From contig LNFE01000205.1 in the NCBI GenBank assembly GCA_001464575.1, positions 1 through 33,479 of the forward strand: DNA of 33,479 nucleotides. The letters run 5' to 3'. Both the position numbers and the translations under genes were made by a program. The DNA comes from Acidobacteria bacterium Ga0077553 (GTDB lineage Bacteria > Acidobacteriota > Terriglobia > Bryobacterales > Bryobacteraceae). The notes beneath the pieces are model-generated. The model did no database searches. It saw only the letters and a program-made list of their open reading frames with translations, and was not told the origin of the DNA. Position 1 is the first letter of the stretch. Every line of letters starts with the position of its first letter. This document shows, one piece after another, positions 18,101 through 23,868 of this stretch.

Positions 18101-18634
18101 GGTGCCGAACTGGCTGGGGGCGGCGTTGAAGGGGGCTTTGCGCAGGCGGAGGTTGGTGCCGTTGACGGTGCCGGGGGCGAGGTGGACGAGGTCCATGGCG
18201 TTGCCGGCGAACAAGGGGAGTTCCTCGATACGGCGCTGGTCGATGACTTGGCCGAGAGAGACATCGGCGGTATTGAGGAGCGGGGTTTCGGCTTTGACTT
18301 CGACGGACTCGCTGACTTGGCCGACTTTGAGTTCGAGGTCGAGGGAGACCGTTTCGGTGGTCCGGACCTGGACGCCGGGGCGGAGCAGTTTCGAGAAGCC
18401 GGCGGCTTCGGCTTCGACGCGATAGGAGCCGGGGTTCAGATAGGGGGCGCGATAGTCGCCGGCATCGCTCGAAGTGGTGGTGGTGGTGAGGCCGGTCGCT
18501 TCGTTAATGACCTTAACGGCGACTTTGGGGACGGGGCTACCGGAGGCATCGGTGACGCGACCGAGAATGGTGCCACGGGGATCTTGGGCGAGCAGAGCGA
18601 GAGTTAGACCGAAGAGGGGAAGCAGTTTCAACAC
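15185..18634 (-). CDS. Oar-like TonB-dependent receptor with carboxypeptidase-regulatory domain
   Basis: 1149 aa from GTG 18634 (TTG 18631 is equally possible). The longer frame to 18742 would cross the TATACT promoter box. Residues 1-16 are a signal peptide (LKLLPLFGLTLALLAQ). Residues about 20-100 are a carboxypeptidase-regulatory-like beta-sandwich (GTILGRVTDASGSPVPKVAV, then YRAPYLNPGSYRVEAEAAGF). A plug-like domain follows to about residue 230, then a very large beta-barrel that ends in aromatic-alternating strands and a terminal Phe (ALKLTF), the outer-membrane insertion signal. Such Oar-type proteins are abundant in Acidobacteriota and are thought to take up polymers or carry adhesins; no substrate can be read. 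The next gene starts within its stop codon. Confidence 0.88.
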   Translation of the reverse strand: MLKLLPLFGLTLALLAQDPRGTILGRVTDASGSPVPKVAVKVINEATGLTTTTTSSDAGDYRAPYLNPGSYRVEAEAAGFSKLLRPGVQVRTTETVSLDLELKVGQVSESVEVKAETPLLNTADVSLGQVIDQRRIEELPLFAGNAMDLVHLAPGTVNGTNLRLRKAPFNAAPSQFGTNGTGNNNNDFTIDGVVNVYSDGTAPRVAFSPPQTSIAEFKVQTSAFDASAGFSLGSNVNVTTKSGTNDIHGEFHHWLRHSKLDAPTIFQNRAGQKLALYQDNRFGASAGAPLSIPKLYSGKNRTFWFYAFEANLFGDPNVGSQISTVPTAEMRRGDLSPLLRLSANNQVYDPRTTTAVAGGRFQRQPFPGNIIPTSRLDPVAQNMLKAWPEPNQPGTADFRNNFFLSGKALETYWTNIGRVDHAFTENHRIFVRLHRDYWQEDKNRFFGPDNITGIILNRVNRGAAFDDVYVINPTLLLNVRYGLTQQEFPERRVSKGFDLASLGFAPSLVNSIDKSVATFPRTNVAPWSGVSNWESGDGTTASLIHNLNSTVTWNKSKHTVRFGFDWRNLRENRNRFPNSSSPDLSFNSTFTRGPLDTAAPPQVGGEIASFLLGIPAGNMGIVASYAERNSIYGFYVQDDYKVSPKLTLNFGMRYEVESATTERYNRAVRNFDSTTSNPIEAQARAQYAAAPIPELPASQFRVLGGLTFVNAGGNPRGYWETAKGNVMPRFGLAYQFDPKTVIRAGYGIFTAPLGTLYTNTEPAGFSLNTPIQASLDNGLTYPATLSNPFPNGLNQPLGAAGGLSTNLGQSVNAFPNRRLNPYAQRWSLGFQRTLVAGFLLEASYVGNRSTRLNVLRNMNFIPEQYLSKSPVRDQATINFLGQNFPNPLRGTNPIFGANTNRNSILRPFPQFDNVNIYDPIGYAWYHSLQMRVEKRMSKGFTTQLSYTWSKNMQATEMLNAQDIRPYEVISDLDRTQRVTASGIWELPFGKGRHWGGSWNPVLNGIAGGWQLNGAMQYQSGAPLGFGNVIFNGDLDNVALPRGERSVNQWFNVNAGFERNNALQLASNLRQFPIRFNGIRGPIQARIDFGLIKNFAITERWRLQFRAETFNVANYANLSNPNTTVTSGAFGTITGQDPPRSWQGALKLTF

Positions 18635-18643
18635 AGTGGCATG

Positions 18644-18649
18644 AGTATA
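18644..18649 (-). promoter_or_regulatory. -10 element (TATACT) for the first Oar-like receptor
   Basis: TATACT on the minus strand ends 9 bases before GTG 18634. The hexamer TTCCGA lies 17 bases upstream, a weak -35 match. No Shine-Dalgarno sequence is visible, so a nearly leaderless transcript is likely. Confidence 0.45.
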
Positions 18650-18741
18650 TCGGAGTTCGCAGGGTGTCGGAATGACCGAAGGACTGGCTTTGTTTGCAAA
18701 ATTTGCGAAAGATATGGCGGAAATGGCGCTTTTTCGAGCCA

Positions 18742-18770
18742 TTGACCTATTAGTTTCAACTACTTACAAA
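18742..18770 (+). promoter_or_regulatory. Promoter-like sequence inside an inverted repeat
   Basis: TTGACC (18742-18747), 17 bases, then TACAAA (18765-18770). The inverted repeat TGACCT (18743-18748) and AGGTCA (18770-18775) brackets it, as an operator would. The nearest downstream gene is vapB, about 240 bases away, so it could drive a leader or small RNA, or be chance. Confidence 0.3.
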
Positions 18771-18895
18771 GGTCAGTGCGCCGGAAAAAGTGGCTTCGTT
18801 TGGAGTAATCCGCCATTTCCGGAGTTTGGGCGGAACAGGGCCTCTCGGCAACCAATATGGAATGGGCGGCGTGGGGGACGGGAGAGAGGATCGCT

Positions 18896-18912
18896 AATTG
18901 GTTGATCCAATT
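18896..18912. repeat. Perfect inverted repeat AATTGG-N5-CCAATT
   Basis: Six-base arms with a 5-base spacer (TTGAT), about 110 bases upstream of vapB. It could be a repressor-binding site for the VapBC complex, but its distance from the likely vapB promoter makes this uncertain. Confidence 0.3.
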
Positions 18913-19002
18913 CGAGATAAAAACTGGCAGGGGCAGTCATTTGCAAAAAAAGCGGCGGATCAGAAGCCGTGTGCCCATATTTATTCCGCAGTCACCCGTA
19001 GA

Positions 19003-19008
19003 TATGGT
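19003..19008 (+). promoter_or_regulatory. Possible -10 element (TATGGT) of vapBC
   Basis: TATGGT ends 11 bases before the ATG at 19020, so the leader would be about 5 bases. No -35 match is clear. Weak call. Confidence 0.25.
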
Positions 19009-19019
19009 AAGCATTGAAT

Positions 19020-19280
19020 ATGAAGACGACGGTTGAGATTGGCGATGCGCTATTTCAGCGGGCGAAGGAACGGTGCGCCCGGGACGGGTTAACGATGCGC
19101 CAATTGATGGAACTGGGGCTTCGTCTGGCCTTGGAACCGCCCCGGAGCACGGTTGCGTTCCGGCTGGGACCATTTGGCTTTGGGGGTGAGGGAGCCCGGA
19201 CGCAGGATTGGGCGACGATCCGGGAAATGGCCTATGAAGGCCGAGGCGGGGCAGTGAACGGTGAGGGATCGGCGGAATGA
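19020..19280 (+). CDS. vapB: VapB-type antitoxin (ribbon-helix-helix-like)
   Basis: 86 aa from ATG 19020; a TTG two codons upstream (19014) is possible. The N-terminus MKTTVEIGDALFQRAKERC, then GLTMRQLMELGLRLAL, has the beta-strand plus two-helix pattern of ribbon-helix-helix antitoxins (DUF2191/VapB type). The C-terminal half, with its WATIREMAYEGRGG segment, would wrap the toxin. It should bind and neutralise the PIN toxin encoded next and, with it, repress its own promoter. The stop overlaps the toxin start as ATGA, the normal coupling for such pairs. Confidence 0.82.
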   Translation: MKTTVEIGDALFQRAKERCARDGLTMRQLMELGLRLALEPPRSTVAFRLGPFGFGGEGARTQDWATIREMAYEGRGGAVNGEGSAE

Positions 19281-19711
19281 TCGCGGTGGACACCAATATC
19301 CTGGTGTACGCCCATCGGACCGATTCGCCCTGGCATCAATCCGCGGCTGCCACGATTGTCCGGTTAGCAGAAAGCAGTGAGCCATGGGCGATTCCATGGC
19401 CCTGCGTCCACGAGTTTCTGAGCATTGCGACCCATCCACGGATCTATCGTCCTCCAACGCCGCCGGAAGTCGCTCTGGCCGATCTTGATACGTGGTTTGG
19501 TTCCCCCAGCCTCCAACTTCTGGCAGAAACTCCGCGCTACTGGGAGATCCTACGGGCGATAGTTCGGCGCAGCGCGGTGGTGGGGCCGATGGTGCATGAT
19601 GCGAGGATTGCCGCGCTCTGCCAAGCGCACGGGGTAACGCAATTGTGGACCGCCGACCGGGATTTTTCGCGGTTCGGGATTGCGGTGCATAATCCCTTGT
19701 GCGCTGCCTGA
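19277..19711 (+). CDS. vapC: VapC-type PIN-domain ribonuclease toxin
   Basis: 144 aa, within the usual 125-145 aa. The PIN-domain acidic residues are in place: D5 (AVDTNILVYAH), E46 (VHEFLSI), D108 (MVHDARIAAL) and D127 (LWTADRDFSRF), so the magnesium-dependent RNase site looks intact. VapC toxins cut tRNA or rRNA when their antitoxin is degraded. The start is fixed by the ATGA overlap with vapB. The pair sits beside a dead transposase, in keeping with horizontal acquisition. Confidence 0.88.
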   Translation: MIAVDTNILVYAHRTDSPWHQSAAATIVRLAESSEPWAIPWPCVHEFLSIATHPRIYRPPTPPEVALADLDTWFGSPSLQLLAETPRYWEILRAIVRRSAVVGPMVHDARIAALCQAHGVTQLWTADRDFSRFGIAVHNPLCAA

Positions 19712-19723
19712 GGCTGGCTGTTG

Positions 19724-20348
19724 TTAAAACGCAGGACGCGGCGTCCTACTAGAGAGAGATGCGCCGAGATTCCGCGGAGCCGTTGCCGGACGCCGAGCGT
19801 CCTTTTGCTTGGGTGCTGCGCCGCGTTCGCGGGCAGCGGGCCGAAGGATCTTGTCAAGAATGTCGCGATGGAGGGTTTTCCTGCCCCGAGGGGGGAATAG
19901 CGGCCCAGCGAGGAGGTTTCCGGCGGACCACGCGTACTGCAAGAAGGAAGGAAAGTTCCCGCGGGGCGATGTCGTTGCCCAGAGCCGCTTGGTGCGTTAA
20001 GCTCCGTATCGCGAAATGGGCCAACAGGAGGCCATCGAACTCTGGCCGCACCAGTTCTGACGTTTTGCTTCCGAGTACAATCCGGGCTCCGCAAAGATGC
20101 TTCTTGAGTTTATCGAATACAGATTCGATCCCCCAGCGACCCGGTTAGAGAGCGGCCAGTTCCTCAGCCGGAGCTTCTGACGGCGTCCTGATGTTGGTGA
20201 CGAGGCGGTAGATTGGTTCGGCGTCTGGACCGCCTTTTAGCTGATAATCGACCACGCGCAAGGGTATACCGTTCGTTTTGTGGCGACAATTGGTCTCGGT
20301 AGGATAGGCGGCGCTTCGATAGGAGCCGTCTGTAAGCCGCTCCAGCAT
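19724..20348 (-). pseudogene. Decayed IS4-family-like transposase (C-terminal two thirds)
   Basis: Read on the minus strand from 20348, one frame gives a segment resembling the DDE region of IS4-type transposases: ERLTDGSYRSAAYPTE, IPLRVVDYQLKGG, IYRLVTNI and a PAEELAAL segment. It then hits TAA at 20145-20147, where family members keep a Tyr (AALYHERWEIE). The same frame continues after the stop with RWGIESVFDKLKKHL, with the catalytic-type E, and with FDGLLLAHFAIRSLTHQAAL and LSFLLAVRVVRRK. A further frameshift near the G-run at about 19890 moves the remaining C-terminus (TLHRDILDKILRPAARERG) into another frame ending at 19724. The N-terminal third is missing. It is dead by at least one nonsense and one frameshift mutation. 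No terminal inverted repeats were identified. Confidence 0.75.
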
Positions 20349-20451
20349 CCGGAGGGCTTATGGGCAGTAGAGCGGGCGACTAGGGCGTCGAGCTCCCGGT
20401 GAGGGTTGGCGGAGTAGGCAGGCAAGGCACTTGTGGACTTGCGCCGACCAA

Positions 20452-20479
20452 TTGAAGCGCTTGGGCGTTGACATACACT
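20452..20479 (+). promoter_or_regulatory. Possible promoter of the peptidase/MBL cassette
   Basis: TTGAAG (20452-20457), 16 bases, TACACT (20474-20479), with a predicted transcript start about 10 bases before the ATG at 20496. A perfect TTGACA at 20468-20473 overlaps it, but its best -10 (TATCGC at 20489) would start transcription past the ATG. AGGCGG at 20483-20488 could serve as a ribosome site. Confidence 0.35.
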
Positions 20480-20495
20480 CATAGGCGGTATCGCT

Positions 20496-22187
20496 ATGCC
20501 TGCTAAGCCCGCCCTGGAACCGAAGCATTGCCATTTGGCCTCGCAGCCGCCCTCGCCGACGCGGCGACTGTTGCGCGGATTCGCCTTTGACCCGAGCTTG
20601 GCCACCAAGCTCGAAACCGCTCTGGTCTCCGAGATCACTTACAAGATTCCGTGGGAACCGGGGCTGCAGCCGGGGCCGGTGGGCGAGTATGTCGAGGTGG
20701 TGGACTATGACCCGCCGAGCCAATGTTTCTACGCTCCCTTGGATCTGAACGCTCCGCACGTACTGGCGCAGAATGGCTTGCAGCCTTCTGAGGGCAATCC
20801 GCAGTTTCATCAACAGATGACCTACGCGGTGGCGATGACGACCATCGACCGCTTTGAACGCGCGCTGGGGCGGAAAGCATTCTGGGCCGACCGGCTGGAG
20901 ATTGCGGCCGGCGAACGGCCGGAGAGCCGCTTCATCCCCCGGCTGCGCATCTATCCGCACGCCATGCGAATGCCCAATGCCTACTACAGCCGGAACAAGG
21001 GTTCCCTCCTGTTCGGATACTTTCCGGCCACCGAGGATCGCTCCTCTGGACAGTTTCCCGGCGGGATGGTGTTCACATGCCTGTCGCATGACGTGATTGC
21101 GCATGAGACCACCCACGCCTTGCTCGATGGCTTCCATGAACACTTCATGGAAGCCACCAATCCCGATGTGCTGGCGTTCCACGAGGCCTTTTCCGACATC
21201 GTCGCGCTGTTCCAACACTTCACCTTTCCCGAAGTGCTGCGGCACCAGATCGCGCGAACGCGCGGCGACCTGCGGAGCGAGAATCTGCTGGCGCAGTTGG
21301 CGGCTCAGGTGGGCCTGGCGCGGGGGACGCACGGAGCGCTGCGCGACGCGATTGGCCGGTTTGACCGGGAGACGGGCCGCTGGGTGCGCCATACACCAGA
21401 CCCGACGGCGCTGGACCATTTGACGCAGGTCCACGCCAGGGGCGCGATCCTGGTCGCGGCGGTGTTCGACGCGTTTCTTTCGATCTATCAGGACCGGTCG
21501 CGCGACCTGCTGCGTTTGGCGAGCGGCGGAACCGGGGTGCTGGCGCAAGGGGATCTGCATCCAGATCTGGTGAACCGGCTGGCGCAGGAGGCGGCCAAGG
21601 CGGCCGGGCATGTGTTGAACATGTGCATCCGGGCGTTGGACTACTGCCCACCCGTCGACCTGACGTTTGGCGAATATCTCCGGGCGTTGGTGACGGCTGA
21701 TATGGATCTGATGCAGGAGGATGAGCACCACTACCGGGTCGCGTTTATCGAGGCGTTCCGGCGGCGGGGCATCTATCCGCGGGATGTGCGGACGCTATCG
21801 GAAGACAGCTTGCGATGGGCGCGGCCAGGGGAAGCGATGGAGGGGGCGCCGGGTGAGTCCGAGCGGATGTTGGCGCACTTCATCAAGAGTATTGGGTTGC
21901 GGGAGCAGGTAGACCGGTTGCGGTACCTCTCGACGCGGGAGCAGATCTGGCAGGAGACGCGGAAGATCCGGGCGGCGCTGCACCAGGCGATTCAGGGGCA
22001 GGTGGCGAAGGCCGAACTGTTGCAGAGGCTGACGGGGTTGGCGCTCGCCGAGTTTCAAGCGCCGCCCAATGTCAGCGTGCGGCGGGACGGGCATCCGGTG
22101 TTTACCGTGCAAGCGATGCGAGAAGCGCGGCGGCTGGGAGAAGACGGCAGGATTTTGAACCAGGTATTCATTACCTTGCTGCAGTGA
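20496..22187 (+). CDS. M4-like (gluzincin) metallopeptidase of unknown role
   Basis: 563 aa. The zinc site is HETTH at residues 203-207 (H203, E204, H207), followed by FHEAFSDIVALF with E230, which mirrors the thermolysin-family second motif (NEAxSDI) with His in place of Asn. So this is a gluzincin with an apparently intact active site. The preceding FTCLSHDVIA and the following DGFHEHF segments are conserved-looking. There is no signal peptide or membrane segment, unlike secreted thermolysins, so it is probably cytoplasmic. The C-terminal half (about 300-563) is helical and unrecognised. The GTG of the next small gene overlaps its stop (GTGA), and an MBL-fold hydrolase follows. Peptidase, small protein and MBL together look like a dedicated module, possibly a conflict system or a peptide-processing system. 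Function is inferred only. Confidence 0.82.
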   Translation: MPAKPALEPKHCHLASQPPSPTRRLLRGFAFDPSLATKLETALVSEITYKIPWEPGLQPGPVGEYVEVVDYDPPSQCFYAPLDLNAPHVLAQNGLQPSEGNPQFHQQMTYAVAMTTIDRFERALGRKAFWADRLEIAAGERPESRFIPRLRIYPHAMRMPNAYYSRNKGSLLFGYFPATEDRSSGQFPGGMVFTCLSHDVIAHETTHALLDGFHEHFMEATNPDVLAFHEAFSDIVALFQHFTFPEVLRHQIARTRGDLRSENLLAQLAAQVGLARGTHGALRDAIGRFDRETGRWVRHTPDPTALDHLTQVHARGAILVAAVFDAFLSIYQDRSRDLLRLASGGTGVLAQGDLHPDLVNRLAQEAAKAAGHVLNMCIRALDYCPPVDLTFGEYLRALVTADMDLMQEDEHHYRVAFIEAFRRRGIYPRDVRTLSEDSLRWARPGEAMEGAPGESERMLAHFIKSIGLREQVDRLRYLSTREQIWQETRKIRAALHQAIQGQVAKAELLQRLTGLALAEFQAPPNVSVRRDGHPVFTVQAMREARRLGEDGRILNQVFITLLQ

Positions 22188-22387
22188 TCCGGTCGGGGAG
22201 CACGATTGTGTTGGACTTGGAAACGCAAAAGGTTTCCTACGTAATCGGCAAAGGGCTCAACGATCAGAAACGGATCCTGCGGACCATCGCGTTCCGGGAG
22301 GGGGCGTATTGCTCCCCGTCGTTAGCGGCCACTTACTTTGATGGGACGAACGAGCCGTTTGCGGCTCTTCACAACTCGGGAGCGTAA
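22184..22387 (+). CDS. 67-residue protein between peptidase and MBL hydrolase
   Basis: It starts at GTG 22184 inside the stop of the peptidase gene (GTGA) and ends 4 bases before the next gene, so it is placed as a translationally coupled middle gene and not as a shadow. The product has a beta-rich start (STIVLDLETQKVSYVIGKGL), a basic helix-like stretch (NDQKRILRTIAF) and no signal peptide or Cys pair. I do not recognise a family. Its position makes it a candidate substrate, adaptor or inhibitor of the flanking enzymes. Confidence 0.65.
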   Translation: MIRSGSTIVLDLETQKVSYVIGKGLNDQKRILRTIAFREGAYCSPSLAATYFDGTNEPFAALHNSGA

Positions 22388-22391
22388 AGCG

Positions 22392-23834
22392 ATGCCAACA
22401 GCGAAGAAAGTGGCGGGGTTTCCGGCGGCGCCGGTGGTGGCGCCGGGGAGTCCGGCGAAGTACCGGGTGCGGGTGCGGATGTACCGGCATGGGTTGGGCG
22501 ACTGCTTTCTGTTGACCTTTCCGCGCAAGGGCCAGGCGCCGTTGCAGATGTTGATCGATTGCGGCGTGCTGGTGCGGGATAAGGCCTATATGACCGGGCT
22601 CGTCGAGCACATTCACAAGACGGTCGCCCCGAAGGGCGGGAAGGCGCGGCTGGACGTGGTGGCCGCCACGCATGAGCACAAGGATCACTTGTCCGGATTT
22701 AACCAGGCGCGGGCCGTGTTTAATGCCAAGTTCGATTTCGGAGCGGTGTGGCTTGGCTGGACCGAGAATTTAACAAAGCAGGAGATCCTGAAGATCAAGA
22801 CGGCGAAGCGGAAGGCGGTGGCCACGCTGCGGGCGGCGCTGGCCATGCCGGGTATCGGGCCGGAGTTGGAAGGGTTGGAGGAGCTGTTGGGCTTCAGTGA
22901 GGACGACGATACGACCGGAAGCGGGAAGGTGGGCGAGGCGCTCGAGTACTTGAAGCTCCGGGGGACGGATGCGGGGGACTTGCGGTACCTGGAGCCAGGG
23001 GAGGGGCCGCTGGATCTGGATGGCGTCGAAGGGGTGCGGGTCTACGTCCTGGGGCCGCCGCTGGACCCGATTCTGCTGAAGGGTAGCGAAGTGACGGAGA
23101 AGATGAAGCGCGACGGGGTGATCTATCATCTCGGAGCGACGGGCGAGGCCGGAATGGACGGGCTGGCCGCGGCGGCGGGGGTGGGTGGGGTAGGAGAGGG
23201 GGAGAAGTTTTTTCCGTTTTCCCCGGAGCATCGAATTTCGCGGCAGAGCCCGTACTTCCAGAATCTCGCGGAGTTCCTGGGCAAGACCTACGACGACCCG
23301 GCGCAGGAGTGGCGGCAGATCGAGAAGGATTGGCTCAAGGCGTTCGGACAGTTGGCGCTGGACCTGGATAGTGACACCAACAACACGAGTTTGGTGCTCG
23401 CGTTTGAGTTTGTAAAGACCGGGGAGGTGTTGCTGTTCGTGGGGGATGCGCAGGTGGGTAACTGGCAATCGTGGGCGGATGTGAAGTTTGCGGTGCCGGG
23501 GCGGGAGCAGCCGTTGCCCGCGCATGACCTGCTGAACCGGACGGTGTTCTACAAAGTGGGGCATCACGGAAGCCACAACGCGACGCTCAAGGCGGGGGGC
23601 CTCGAGCTGATGAACCGGCCGGGTCTGGTAGCCTTCATCCCACTCGACAAAGCAACGGCGAAAGCGCAGGGAAAGCACGGCTGGGATATGCCGGCCGAGC
23701 CGCTGTTTCATGCCTTGCGGGAGAAGGCGGGCGAACGCGTCGTGTTGTCGGACACCGGGGAGGCTCCGGGGGCAAAAGCCAAGGCGGCCGGGGTGAAGGC
23801 GACAGCGGCCTATGTGGACTATTTCCTCGTGTAA
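22392..23834 (+). CDS. ComEC-like metallo-beta-lactamase-fold hydrolase
   Basis: 480 aa from ATG 22392, with GGGAG 9 bases upstream. The frame is open to 22338 but that would overlap the small gene. The metallo-beta-lactamase signature THEHKDH is at residues 93-99 (H94, H96, D98, H99). Before it lies the ComEC-type opening YRHGLGDCFLLTF (about 31-43), and later LFVGDAQ and KVGHHGSHNATL, the ComEC-like C-terminal motif with the His ligand. It lacks the membrane helices of real ComEC, so it is a soluble hydrolase, possibly a nuclease or phosphodiesterase. A long insert (about residues 115-290) of low similarity sits between the metal motifs. It is the last gene of the cassette; the function in this context is unknown. 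Confidence 0.85.
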   Translation: MPTAKKVAGFPAAPVVAPGSPAKYRVRVRMYRHGLGDCFLLTFPRKGQAPLQMLIDCGVLVRDKAYMTGLVEHIHKTVAPKGGKARLDVVAATHEHKDHLSGFNQARAVFNAKFDFGAVWLGWTENLTKQEILKIKTAKRKAVATLRAALAMPGIGPELEGLEELLGFSEDDDTTGSGKVGEALEYLKLRGTDAGDLRYLEPGEGPLDLDGVEGVRVYVLGPPLDPILLKGSEVTEKMKRDGVIYHLGATGEAGMDGLAAAAGVGGVGEGEKFFPFSPEHRISRQSPYFQNLAEFLGKTYDDPAQEWRQIEKDWLKAFGQLALDLDSDTNNTSLVLAFEFVKTGEVLLFVGDAQVGNWQSWADVKFAVPGREQPLPAHDLLNRTVFYKVGHHGSHNATLKAGGLELMNRPGLVAFIPLDKATAKAQGKHGWDMPAEPLFHALREKAGERVVLSDTGEAPGAKAKAAGVKATAAYVDYFLV

Positions 23835-23856
23835 CGGGACGTTCACGCACCAGCGA

Positions 23857-23862
23857 TAGACT
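23857..23862 (+). promoter_or_regulatory. Possible -10 element (TAGACT) six bases before phoD
   Basis: TAGACT ends 6 bases before the ATG at 23869 and no Shine-Dalgarno sequence is visible, fitting a leaderless transcript. No -35 element is clear. Confidence 0.4.
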
Positions 23863-23868
23863 ATCCGC

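Larger units (their letters stand above)
18650..19002. other. Gene-free stretch between the Oar receptor and vapBC
   Basis: About 350 bases with lower GC than the flanks and no convincing gene; a 77-codon frame at 18672-18905 has no ribosome site and no domain. It holds a promoter-like pair at 18742-18770, an inverted repeat TGACCT/AGGTCA around it, and a second perfect inverted repeat AATTGG-TTGAT-CCAATT at 18896-18912. It separates core genes from an accessory patch (toxin-antitoxin pair, dead transposase). Confidence 0.5.

Noticed and set aside
16961..18607. A 548-codon open frame on the + strand, antisense to the first Oar-like receptor
   Set aside because: Its product is a low-complexity Gly/Val/Glu/Asp-rich string with no domain, the usual shadow of a GC-rich gene; the opposite strand carries a full receptor with signal peptide and barrel end.
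18672..18905. A 77-codon + frame in the gap before vapBC
   Set aside because: No ribosome site, no domain, and it starts within the promoter area of the divergent receptor gene.
19733..19747. Palindrome AGGACGC-G-GCGTCCT near the end of the transposase remnant
   Set aside because: It falls inside the old transposase coding end, has no T-run, and no matching copy was seen at the other end, so it is neither a clear terminator nor an insertion-sequence end.
20468..20494. A perfect TTGACA as -35 of the peptidase gene
   Set aside because: The only -10-like hexamer at a workable distance would start transcription inside the coding region; the overlapping TTGAAG/TACACT pair fits better.
20358..21731. 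A 457-codon frame antisense to the M4-like peptidase
   Set aside because: Rich in Arg, Gln, His and Pro without motifs, while the + strand shows HETTH and HEAFSDI in a long coherent protein.
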